Origin: Nanobdellota archaeon
GTDB taxonomy: Archaea; Nanobdellota; Nanobdellia; SCGC-AAA011-G17; ARS1403
Direction of reading: 5' to 3'
Length of the DNA stretch: 20,524 bases
Assembly: GCA_018831025.1 (NCBI GenBank)
Contig: JAHJRB010000021.1
Location: 1 to 20,524, forward strand
The position numbers were made by a program, and so were the translations under genes. Below are positions 1 through 4,935 of the stretch, one piece after another. Position 1 is the first letter of the stretch. The number at the start of each line of letters is the position of its first letter. The notes below the pieces were generated by a model. That model did no database searches and was not told where the DNA came from. It was given only the letters and a program-made list of their open reading frames with translations.

Positions 1-64
1 CATTATACATCCTTAATTTTCTTTAATTGAAAAAATTGATTTTAGAAATAAAAAAAGAAGAGAT

Positions 65-280
65 TTACTCTTCCTTTTCTTTAGGATCTTCCTCAGATTC
101 TTCTTCAGCTAAATCTTCATTTGAAGACTCTTCTGAAGTTTCTGCTTCCTCAGCTTCATTTTCTGAGCTTTCAGTAGATTCTGAAGGCTCTTCTTGAGGT
201 TGCTCTTGAGTTTCCTCAACAGTTTCCTCATCTTGAGTTGATTCAGCAGGATTTTCATTAGTAGTTTGTTCTTGTTTCAT
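65..280 (-). CDS. Small Glu-rich acidic protein, unknown function
   Basis: A 71-residue protein starting MKQEQTTNENP and made almost entirely of Glu, Ser, Thr, Gln and Asn, with no hydrophobic core, so it is probably intrinsically disordered. I chose the ATG at 280 because GGAGG (291-295) lies 10 nt upstream; a TTG at 289 is possible but lies only 1 nt from that site. The promoter carries the inverted repeat shared with gvpA, gvpN and the main gvp operon (355-367), followed by a TATA-like box at 343-350, so it is probably co-regulated with the gas vesicle genes. Acidic composition recurs in the tail of the membrane protein at 19847. I do not recognise a family and infer no activity. Confidence 0.7.
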   Translation of the reverse strand: MKQEQTTNENPAESTQDEETVEETQEQPQEEPSESTESSENEAEEAETSEESSNEDLAEEESEEDPKEKEE

Positions 281-342
281 TTTTAACAAACCTCCATATT
301 TTACTATTAATAAGTGGTTAAATCACTATATAAGGCTTTTGG

Positions 343-367
343 TTTATAAAAAATATCGGACTTCGAT
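343..367 (-). promoter_or_regulatory. Inverted-repeat operator with adjacent TATA-like box
   Basis: Site ATCGGACTTCGAT spans 355-367 (consensus ATCGA-N3-TCGAT). On the minus strand a TTTATAAA box (343-350) follows 4 bp downstream, ahead of the acidic gene. On the plus strand a TATA-like AAATATAAATA (377-387) follows about 9 bp downstream, ahead of the putative RNA at 411. The site may therefore serve both directions. Confidence 0.55.
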
Positions 368-410
368 TTTTGAGATAAATATAAATACAGTAAAATAAAG
401 AAGTTATTTA

Positions 411-492
411 TTGGGCTGGGTTTTCAATAATCAAATGGCGAGATACCTTTTTTATCACCATTGGCAATTTCACTCTTCTCCAGCCTAACTTT
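411..492 (+). ncRNA. Putative small structured RNA
   Basis: This GC-enriched island lies in a 333-bp stretch between the acidic gene and gvpO that has no well-supported gene. TTGGGCTGG (411-419) can pair with CCAGCCTAA (480-488) as a 9-bp stem with one G-U pair. Inside it, AATGG (434-438) pairs with CCATT (458-462) and GATA (442-445) with TATC (453-456), leaving an asymmetric CGA/A internal loop. A TATA-like box at 377-387 lies about 25-30 bp before the stem, and a short T-run follows it. I found no C/D boxes or clean ACA box and cannot name the family. The strand is inferred from the promoter only. Confidence 0.35.
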
Positions 493-613
493 ATAATATG
501 GAAATATTTGGGGATATGGATTTTGAAGATTTAATATTTGAAACAGACAATGAAGAATTTGAGATAGTAGAAAGCTTGAGGTTTCAAAGAAGATTTTTAG
601 TTGCTAGTTAAAT

Positions 614-886
614 TTATTCTTCCTTTTCTTCATCTAAACCAGTATCAGATTTTCTCCTGACTTCTTTTCTTTTATAGCCTGTTACTTCTTTACCTTTACT
701 AAAAGTAACTTCATATATACCAATTAGATTTTGTGTATCTGGAACAGCTTCTCTTTCTAGAGCTTCGACTAAGGCAGTCCAACCTGATGTATTACTATTT
801 ATACTAATAACGCTTAATGGTTTTTTATGCACTAAATCTTTAACAGTATCCATTGCTTTGTTATTTATATCTTTAAAATCTGCCAT
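614..886 (-). CDS. gvpO: Gas vesicle protein GvpO
   Basis: A 90-residue protein. The central part, residues 30-75, shows the GvpO pattern: a Trp in an SGWTALVEALERE context, then VPDTQNLIGIYEVTF and a GYKRKEVRR segment, matching the family's W-x-V-x-VE...RVPD...LA-YEV...GY-R signature. GvpO is needed for gas vesicle formation in haloarchaea, where it is thought to act on expression or assembly; its biochemistry is not settled. AAGGAGG (about 893-899) precedes the ATG at 886. It lies 14 nt downstream of the ATT-start gene and two genes downstream of gvpN, the N-then-O order seen in haloarchaea. The C-terminus is acidic (GLDEEKEE). Confidence 0.88.
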   Translation of the reverse strand: MADFKDINNKAMDTVKDLVHKKPLSVISINSNTSGWTALVEALEREAVPDTQNLIGIYEVTFSKGKEVTGYKRKEVRRKSDTGLDEEKEE

Positions 887-900
887 TTTTTACCTCCTTT

Positions 901-1242
901 TTATGGAATTAAAACCAAACCTTTTTCTACATCTACTTTTTTACCCTTCCATTCTTTTATCTTTTCTTTCAAATTATAATTTTTTATATCTTTTATCTTA
1001 AAATAATATTTAATAAATCTTGCAAGTCTTTCTCTTCTAGCTTGGCTTATTGTACTCGCTGTTTTTATATTAAAAGTTCCATCAGGTTTTATACAAGTAA
1101 AAAAATTCTCTTTAATTACTTTATTTCTTGTTTTTGCAGTTACTATTACAACATCAGTATCATCAAAGCGAAGGTTCTGTGGTTTTTTCCTCCAGAGATC
1201 TAAAACATCATATATTTTTACATTTGTAATTGTAGCTTTAAT
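901..1242 (-). CDS. Unrecognised 113-residue protein with probable ATT start, between gvpN and gvpO
   Basis: A continuous open frame of 114 codons fills the gap between gvpN and gvpO. No ATG, GTG or TTG lies near its 5' end, but a perfect AAGGAGG (1251-1257, overlapping the gvpN stop) sits 8 nt before an ATT codon at 1240-1242, so ATT is the likely initiator. The product begins (M)KATITNVKIYDVLDLW. It contains RFDDTDVVIVTAKT near residue 30, a basic mid-section (SQARRERLARFIKYY) and ends EKGLVLIP. The mixed strand/helix composition is normal for a folded protein. The frame is open and codon use is like the neighbours. I recognise no family. Its position makes it an accessory gas vesicle gene by context. 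Confidence 0.65.
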   Translation of the reverse strand: MKATITNVKIYDVLDLWRKKPQNLRFDDTDVVIVTAKTRNKVIKENFFTCIKPDGTFNIKTASTISQARRERLARFIKYYFKIKDIKNYNLKEKIKEWKGKKVDVEKGLVLIP

Positions 1243-1255
1243 TTTGTTTTCCTCC

Positions 1256-2257
1256 TTAAGATAAAACTTTTTGTATTTGATTTTTTATTAAAGCCATTTT
1301 ATCTTGTGTGTCTTTTAAGTCTTTAAATTTTGATGCTATTGCATCTGTAGCAACTTGTTCGAAAAATTCTTTGCTAAAACCGTTTTCTGAAGATTGTAAA
1401 CTTTGAGCAATCATAATTGCTGGCCTAGTTCCTGGTTTTTCCGCATCATTTAGTTTATTTCTCAAACCTCTAACAACAGCAACTATTTTTTTTGCTACAT
1501 CTTCTGAAATTTCTTCAGCATGAGCCCGAATAATTTTTACTTCAGTATCTTCATCATAATAATTCATGTGAATGGCTGGCATTCTGTCTAATAAAGCATC
1601 CTGTGGTTTATGTACACCAGCATACTCAACATTGTTACTAGTTAAGATCATACTAAAGTTTGGATGAACTTTTACGTAACGTTCTTCTCCAAATTTAGTT
1701 GGTAATTCTAATACACCTTCTTCTAAAATTGATAATAAAATATTATTTGCTTCTGGTTTTGTTCTGCTAAATTCATTATAAATTAAAGTGTAGCCATGTT
1801 GAACTGCTAAAGTTAAAGGATTAGAAACCCATAAGGGTTCTATAATATCTTTATCTTTATAGACATTATGAATATATTTATCTCTTACAGTTGATGTTTC
1901 AATTTTTGAATAGCCACCAATTAAGTCATGAGTTGTAATAGCTTCATCTCCATTAATCCAGATTGCTGGCTTTTTTAGCTTCTCTGCTACCTTAATTGCT
2001 AAAGCAGTTTTCCCACAACCTGTTGGTCCTATAATATGAACTGGATAGCCCGCTTTTAACCATAATTCAATTCTCTTTTCATATGCTCTAACTGCTTCTG
2101 TTTCAACAAAGTTTTTTGATTTTGGTGCTAAGAATTTCGCTTCAATTTCTTGTCTTATTTCATCATCTTGTTTTATTGTTATTGTTTTTTCTTCTTGTGT
2201 TGTATGCACAGATTCTCCTCCTCTTGATATTCTTTGATGACCAGGAACATATTTCAT
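1256..2257 (-). CDS. gvpN: Gas vesicle ATPase GvpN (MoxR-type AAA+)
   Basis: A 333-residue AAA+ ATPase of the MoxR/GvpN group, thought to use ATP to help enlarge nascent gas vesicles. Walker A GPTGCGKT is at residues 77-84. The Walker B region is TLIYNEFSR (157-165) followed by KPEANNILLSILEEGVLELP, typical of GvpN. Sensor 1 is ILTSNN (204-209), and ALLDRM supplies the arginine region. Where I expect Asp-Glu in Walker B this protein has Asn161-Glu162. SD GAGGTGA lies just upstream of the ATG at 2257. It has its own promoter with an ATCGA-N3-TCGAT site at 2275-2287 and heads a gvpN / ATT-start gene / gvpO unit. Confidence 0.95.
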   Translation of the reverse strand: MKYVPGHQRISRGGESVHTTQEEKTITIKQDDEIRQEIEAKFLAPKSKNFVETEAVRAYEKRIELWLKAGYPVHIIGPTGCGKTALAIKVAEKLKKPAIWINGDEAITTHDLIGGYSKIETSTVRDKYIHNVYKDKDIIEPLWVSNPLTLAVQHGYTLIYNEFSRTKPEANNILLSILEEGVLELPTKFGEERYVKVHPNFSMILTSNNVEYAGVHKPQDALLDRMPAIHMNYYDEDTEVKIIRAHAEEISEDVAKKIVAVVRGLRNKLNDAEKPGTRPAIMIAQSLQSSENGFSKEFFEQVATDAIASKFKDLKDTQDKMALIKNQIQKVLS

Positions 2258-2262
2258 TTACT

Positions 2263-2300
2263 TCACCTCTTTATATCGAAAATCGATAAATGTATTTAAA
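2263..2300 (-). promoter_or_regulatory. gvpN promoter with operator overlapping expected transcription start
   Basis: On the minus strand a TTTAAATA box (about 2293-2300) is followed by the perfect inverted repeat ATCGATTTTCGAT (2275-2287) and then the ribosome binding site. The operator lies downstream of TATA, where a bound protein would block initiation. The 25 bp from operator to SD (2263-2287) are identical to 4905-4929 before the main operon. Confidence 0.65.
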
Positions 2301-2312
2301 GTTTTCTGTGAT

Positions 2313-2325
2313 ATCGAAAATCAGA
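2313..2325. promoter_or_regulatory. Degenerate second operator copy upstream of gvpN TATA
   Basis: ATCGAAAATCAGA keeps one ATCGA half-site and three bases of the spacer, and has lost the second half. It lies about 13 bp upstream of the gvpN TATA-like box, so the gvpN promoter may be bracketed by one good and one weak site. Confidence 0.35.
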
Positions 2326-2329
2326 AAAA

Positions 2330-2533
2330 TTATTTTTTATCCCAATACTTTTGTGCTCTATGATCCCATTTAGCTCTTCTTCTTCCCCATTTTGTTGAAG
2401 TATCTTTTTCTGCATGGGCTCTTTCTTCAGCTGTCTTTAATCTTTCTTTCTCAACTTCTTTTTGCTTTACTATTCTTTCAGTTTCTTTTTTAGATCTTTT
2501 CTCTTCTTGAATACAACCAGGAGTTTCTTCCAT
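2330..2533 (-). CDS. Small charged protein with KW-X5-KWD C-terminal tail
   Basis: A 67-residue highly charged helical protein. Residues 8-45 are a Lys/Glu/Arg heptad-like stretch, probably coiled coil. The C-terminus reads TKWGRRRAKWDHRAQKYW, which closely matches the tail of the gene just upstream (SKWDKVKTKWDRRQKRHSYW). The two are paralogues sharing a Lys-Trp/Lys-Trp-Asp/Tyr-Trp pattern. SD GGAGG lies inside the last codons of the upstream gene, indicating translational coupling. It lies in the gvpA to gvpN interval, where haloarchaea have gvpC. I recognise no family; a vesicle-surface or assembly role is inference from position. Confidence 0.7.
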   Translation of the reverse strand: MEETPGCIQEEKRSKKETERIVKQKEVEKERLKTAEERAHAEKDTSTKWGRRRAKWDHRAQKYWDKK

Positions 2534-2534
2534 A

Positions 2535-2714
2535 TTATTTTAACCTCCAATAACTATGCCTTTTTTGTCTTCTATCCCACTTCGTTTTTACCTTATCCCA
2601 TTTAGATGTTTTTGAAGGAATGTTTTCCTCTAGTCTGCCTATTTTTTCATTTGTTTCATGTGATTCTCTCCATGCAGACTCAATTGCTTCTTTTTGGGAT
2701 ATATCTTCTGTCAT
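2535..2714 (-). CDS. Small charged protein with KW-X5-KWD C-terminal tail (paralogue)
   Basis: A 59-residue protein starting MTEDISQKEAIES, an acidic-to-basic helical segment followed by the C-terminal Trp-rich tail SKWDKVKTKWDRRQKRHSYW. I chose ATG 2714, about 12 nt after a GGAG that lies in the end of the previous gene. A TTG at 2732 would lengthen it by six residues but has no ribosome binding site. It overlaps nothing essential, and its stop is 1 nt before the next ATG at 2533. The tail is shared with the neighbouring gene and I saw it nowhere else in the window. Function unknown. Confidence 0.65.
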   Translation of the reverse strand: MTEDISQKEAIESAWRESHETNEKIGRLEENIPSKTSKWDKVKTKWDRRQKRHSYWRLK

Positions 2715-2718
2715 ATTT

Positions 2719-2865
2719 TTAAGCTTCTCCAAAATAGAAATTTTTTATATAAGCTTTAATTTCGTTAGCTAATGCGTTTGTTTCTCTCTCTATTTTTCTT
2801 GTTCCAGAATCTATTTCAGAACACTTCTCTTTAATAGCATTTACTTTCTGTTGGACAGATGCCAT
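2719..2865 (-). CDS. Mini-GvpC-like protein, one repeat
   Basis: A 48-residue protein, MASVQQKVNAIKEKCSEIDSG to KAYIKNFYFGEA. Its first 24 residues align with the N-terminus of the larger repeat protein immediately upstream (MTSVQQKVNGIKQKVGEINSG), and its end (AYIKNFYFG) aligns with that protein's C-terminus (AYIKDFYFG). It is therefore the same architecture with a single amphipathic-helix unit. The stop of the larger gene and this start codon are directly adjacent (TAA then ATG), so the pair is probably coupled. It has a single Cys (residue 15), absent from the larger copy. It is most likely a structural accessory of the vesicle or a capping version of the repeat protein. Confidence 0.75.
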   Translation of the reverse strand: MASVQQKVNAIKEKCSEIDSGTRKIERETNALANEIKAYIKNFYFGEA

Positions 2866-3222
2866 TTATTCTTTCCCTTGACCAAAATAAAAATCTTTTA
2901 TGTATGCTGAATTTTCAGTAGCTTGAGATTTTATGCCAGATACAATTTGTCTAGCTCCAGTATCTATTTCTCTTCCTTTAGATGCTATTCCCGCTGCTAC
3001 TTTTTGAATTCCACTATTTAGTTCAGCTACTGCGGCACTGTTGACTCTTTCTTGTTTCCTAATGCCAGCTTCTACTTTTCTAGCTCCTGTTTCTATATGG
3101 GCAACTGCAGCTGCATTAACTTTTTCTTGCTCTCTAATATTGGATTCTATTCTTCTTGCTCCTGAGTTTATCTCTCCAACTTTCTGTTTAATACCATTTA
3201 CCTTTTGTTGAACTGATGTCAT
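2866..3222 (-). CDS. GvpC-like amphipathic repeat protein
   Basis: A 118-residue protein starting MTSVQQKVNGIKQ. I chose ATG 3222 because GGAGG (about 3231-3235) precedes it; an upstream extension would run into gvpA. Four helical repeats follow the N-cap: INSGARRIESNIREQEKVNAAAVAH, then IETGARKVEAGIRKQERVNSAAVAE, a shorter LNSGIQKVAAGIASKGRE and IDTGARQIVSGIKSQATENSAYIKD. Full units are about 25 residues, seven helical turns, with an I-x-[ST]-G-A-R-[KR]-[IV] opening. GvpC, the strengthening protein on the outer vesicle surface, is also built of amphipathic helical repeats (33-residue in cyanobacteria) and lies next to gvpA. Position after gvpA and before gvpN matches haloarchaeal gvpACNO. 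The assignment to GvpC is by architecture and position, not sequence identity. Confidence 0.65.
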   Translation of the reverse strand: MTSVQQKVNGIKQKVGEINSGARRIESNIREQEKVNAAAVAHIETGARKVEAGIRKQERVNSAAVAELNSGIQKVAAGIASKGREIDTGARQIVSGIKSQATENSAYIKDFYFGQGKE

Positions 3223-3264
3223 TATTATAACCTCCTTTTTGTATTTATCTAAACTTGTAAGCAT

Positions 3265-3298
3265 AAAAAATAAAAAAACCTGCTTATGCTTTAGCAGG
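3265..3298 (-). terminator. Hairpin plus T-tract overlapping the gvpA stop codon
   Basis: On the minus strand CCTGCT (3293-3298) pairs with AGCAGG (3279-3284) across an 8-nt loop, followed by TTTTTTTATTTTTT (3265-3278). The TAA stop of gvpA lies within the structure. It resembles a partial terminator or a 3'-end stabiliser that would leave gvpA mRNA in excess over the downstream genes. Archaeal termination depends mainly on the U-tract. Confidence 0.6.
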
Positions 3299-3508
3299 TG
3301 CTGCAATTGCGGCTTGTTCAATCTTAGTTATCTCTTCTGCATAGTGTAAGAATGTATCTACGCTAGCAACTACTACTCTAGCTTCTACTGTTAAGATTTC
3401 AATTCCTACTAAGCTTACTCTTGCCCATAGGTCTATTACTATGCCCTTATCCAAGATTCTATCTAGAACTTCAGCCAAACTTGAAACGTCCGGACCTTGA
3501 TTAACCAT
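3284..3508 (-). CDS. gvpA: Major gas vesicle shell protein GvpA
   Basis: A 74-residue shell subunit, the main structural protein of the gas vesicle. The core LAEVLDRILDKGIVIDLWARVSLVGIEILTVEARVVVASVDTFLHYAE (residues 11-58) is the canonical helix-strand-turn-strand-helix GvpA fold with the conserved DRILDKG-VID, W-R-SL-GIE and EAR-V-ASV-T motifs. Length is typical. The ribosome binding site GGGGTGA just upstream of the ATG at 3508 is the strongest in the window, as expected for an abundant protein. A TATA box at 3581-3588 gives a leader of about 50 nt that starts with a palindromic hairpin. The tail AAIAAPAKA is Ala-rich. Confidence 0.98.
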   Translation of the reverse strand: MVNQGPDVSSLAEVLDRILDKGIVIDLWARVSLVGIEILTVEARVVVASVDTFLHYAEEITKIEQAAIAAPAKA

Positions 3509-3540
3509 TTATTTTCACCCCTTTCTTAGTTTTTTTAATT

Positions 3541-3558
3541 AAAGGATTAAAATCCTTT
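3541..3558 (-). repeat. Perfect 18-bp palindrome at the predicted 5' end of gvpA mRNA
   Basis: AAAGGATTAAAATCCTTT is a perfect inverted repeat located about 25 bp downstream of the gvpA TATA box. A transcript starting near 3558 would begin with an 8-bp stem. It could protect the 5' end of an abundant mRNA or be a DNA operator; the sequence differs from the ATCGA-N3-TCGAT family. Confidence 0.6.
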
Positions 3559-3580
3559 GTAATTTAGTAAAATTAAGATG

Positions 3581-3625
3581 TTTATAAATGCTCTTCCGAT
3601 GTCAGAACTAAAGTCGAAAATCGAT
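3581..3625 (-). promoter_or_regulatory. gvpA promoter with upstream operator
   Basis: TATA box TTTATAAA at 3581-3588, 73 bp before the start codon. The operator copy is ATCGATTTTCGAC on the minus strand (3613-3625), one mismatch from consensus. It lies about 24 bp upstream of TATA, a position suited to an activator, unlike the gvpN site that lies downstream of TATA. Confidence 0.65.
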
Positions 3626-3632
3626 ATTGAAG

Positions 3633-3959
3633 TTATTTCTTAAGATAGGGATGAAGATCTTTTTTAATATTCAAGTAATGTTTTGTTAACAACACTCTAA
3701 CATTATTTCCTGCTTTAGTTATACTAAACAATCTTCTTTTATTTTTTCCTTTGTTTTTAATTAATTTTTGATATTTTAATCTGTCTAAGACAGGATATAC
3801 AGTTCCAGTACTAATTAAAATATCAAATTCTTTGTCTATTTGTTTAATAATATCTGGACCTGACATTAGTTTCTCTTTAACTAGTTGTAGAATTAAAACA
3901 TCTAATAAGCTAAGTAAAACTTTTTTCTTTAATTTTTCAGAATATCGATTTTTGAGCAT
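3633..3959 (-). CDS. PadR-family transcriptional regulator
   Basis: A 108-residue single-domain winged-helix protein. Residues 16-30 (LLSLLDVLILQLVKE) form helix 1, LMSGPDIIKQIDKEFDILISTGTVYPVLDRLKYQKLI holds the helix-turn-helix with the PadR-typical S-[TS]-G-T-[VL]-YPVL-x-RL recognition helix, and KGKNKRRLFSITKAG is the wing. The family binds palindromic operators as dimers, mostly as a repressor. It lies just upstream of gvpA on the same strand, and the ATCGA-N3-TCGAT site at 3613 lies between its stop and gvpA, so it is a leading candidate for the factor binding that repeat. A half-site (CGAT) also occurs in its own first codons near 3943-3946. No membrane or ligand domain is visible. Confidence 0.88.
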   Translation of the reverse strand: MLKNRYSEKLKKKVLLSLLDVLILQLVKEKLMSGPDIIKQIDKEFDILISTGTVYPVLDRLKYQKLIKNKGKNKRRLFSITKAGNNVRVLLTKHYLNIKKDLHPYLKK

Positions 3960-4073
3960 TCTTTTAAAAATCTTTATTTTAATTTAATAAAGTTTTTCTC
4001 CAATTTATTATACTCAAGTTCAAAGTATTGGACAATAATCTTTTGTATAAGATTATATTTATTTGGATTCTAA

Positions 4074-4430
4074 ATGGGCATTGAAAATAATTACAAATTA
4101 ATGGACTTTTTATCTACTAGTGGTGGGTTAGAGATATTAAAGAAGGGTATGGATAGAAAACCTAAACATTTTGAAAACTTTAGATCTATACTTAATCATA
4201 AAACAAATAGAAAATTTTCACCCAGTACTATCTCTTTAAGATTAAAGCAACTTATAAAATTAGGAGCATTAAAAAGAACAATTACAGAAACAAAAACTGG
4301 TAGAGAAGTAGTTGGATATATCATTACAAAAAAAGGAATTCAAATAATAAAGTTTTTTGATAAATCCGAAGAAGAATTAAACCTTATTTTAGTAAGTGAG
4401 GATAAACAGATAGATTTTCAAAAAAATTAA
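4074..4430 (+). CDS. Winged-helix DNA-binding protein (HxlR/ArsR-like)
   Basis: A 118-residue protein. GGLEILKKGMDRKPKHFENFRSIL (residues 17-40), FSPSTISLRLKQLIKLGAL (48-66) and TETKTGREVVGYIITKKGIQII (71-92) match helix 1-2, recognition helix and wing of small winged-helix regulators such as HxlR. The C-terminus is acidic and without motif. A TATA-like GTATAAG (4045-4051) lies about 25 bp before the ATG, so the mRNA is probably leaderless. It is divergent from the PadR gene across 114 bp, with no good copy of the shared operator between them. It probably regulates gvp or itself, as the regulators gvpD/gvpE do in haloarchaea; its target is not known. Confidence 0.75.
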   Translation: MGIENNYKLMDFLSTSGGLEILKKGMDRKPKHFENFRSILNHKTNRKFSPSTISLRLKQLIKLGALKRTITETKTGREVVGYIITKKGIQIIKFFDKSEEELNLILVSEDKQIDFQKN

Positions 4431-4472
4431 ATCAAAAATTATTTATATATTAATACTATATTTAATTTTGTT

Positions 4473-4682
4473 ATGAGTAAAAAGAAAAATAAAAGAAGAG
4501 AAGAGAAAGTTACACATGGATGGCTTACTGCATTAAGAGGATTTTGGCAGAATCTAGTTAATATGGAGAATAAAGGAGAGACTGAAAAAACTAAATCTGG
4601 AAAAGTTGTTGGTTTCTTAGGTACTGGTACTAGGTATGTATACAGAGTTAAAATCTTAAATTTAGGAAAGAAAAAAATTTAG
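4473..4682 (+). CDS. Stand-alone GvpH N-terminal-domain protein
   Basis: A 69-residue protein. GWLTALRGFWQNLVNMENKGE, then TKSGKVVGFLGTGTRYVYRVKIL align with the N-terminal half of the GvpH-like protein at 6660 (GLLNGLLDFLKGIEELQTKGF..., GIYDYGVKIGAL): a hydrophobic helix, a short linker and a Y-x-x-x-V-K-I strand. The Hsp20-like second half is absent, so this is either a truncated GvpH or a natural single-domain version. The first 13 residues are basic (KKKNKRREEK). A TATA-like TTTATATAT at 4442-4450 lies about 26 bp from the ATG, indicating a leaderless transcript separate from the main operon. It ends with TAG. Confidence 0.6.
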   Translation: MSKKKNKRREEKVTHGWLTALRGFWQNLVNMENKGETEKTKSGKVVGFLGTGTRYVYRVKILNLGKKKI

Positions 4683-4706
4683 ATTTATTTTAGTATTGAC
4701 TTTTGT

Positions 4707-4719
4707 ATCGAAATTCGAT
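4707..4719. promoter_or_regulatory. Operator copy, perfect half-sites
   Basis: ATCGAAATTCGAT matches the ATCGA-N3-TCGAT consensus exactly. It is in the 247-bp gap before the main operon, about 190 bp upstream of the second copy at 4905, so the operon has paired distant sites that could support DNA looping. The remainder of the gap holds AT-rich sequence with a TATA-like AAATATATAG near 4801 and no convincing gene. Confidence 0.6.
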
Positions 4720-4871
4720 ATTTTAGCAATTTTAATAGAATTTAACACCATTTTCTTAATATTCATAATTAAGTTATTTAACTTTTTGATAAAGGTTTAG
4801 AAATATATAGACGATTTGCTTATCATAATATTGAAGAAACTACTTGAAAGTTTAAATGAATTATATAGAAA

Positions 4872-4929
4872 ATTATTTAAGTAAAGAGATTTCTATAATA
4901 TAGTATCGATTTTCGATATAAAGAGGTGA
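4872..4929 (+). promoter_or_regulatory. Main gvp operon promoter and operator
   Basis: A TTATTTAA box (about 4873-4880) is followed by the perfect operator ATCGATTTTCGAT (4905-4917) and the ribosome binding site GAGGTGA (4923-4929). The operator covers the expected transcription start, a repressor geometry, and the block 4905-4929 is identical to the one before gvpN. Confidence 0.65.
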
Positions 4930-4935
4930 TTGTTT

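Noticed and set aside
1..10. Start codon of a minus-strand gene running off the left edge (CAT at 1-3 and 8-10, with AAGGAT upstream)
   Set aside because: Only three to ten bases are within the window, so no coding sequence can be read.
411..492. tRNA, C/D-box or H/ACA RNA in the 5' gap
   Set aside because: No cloverleaf, no C/D box pair, and no ANA trinucleotide directly after the lower stem; left as an unclassified RNA candidate.
498..611. 37-residue plus-strand open frame (MEIFGDMDFEDLIFE..., ending RRFLVAS) between the RNA candidate and gvpO
   Set aside because: It has an ATG and an acidic-to-basic composition, but no ribosome binding site. Its TATA-like sequence directly touches the ATG, too close to serve as its promoter, and I have no homologue. 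It may be real; support is too thin to annotate.
4818..4884. Short plus-strand frame from TTG (LLIIILKKLLESLNELYRKLFK) in the gap before the main operon
   Set aside because: 22 residues without a ribosome binding site; open frames of this length are expected by chance in AT-rich sequence, even though the helix pattern is amphipathic.
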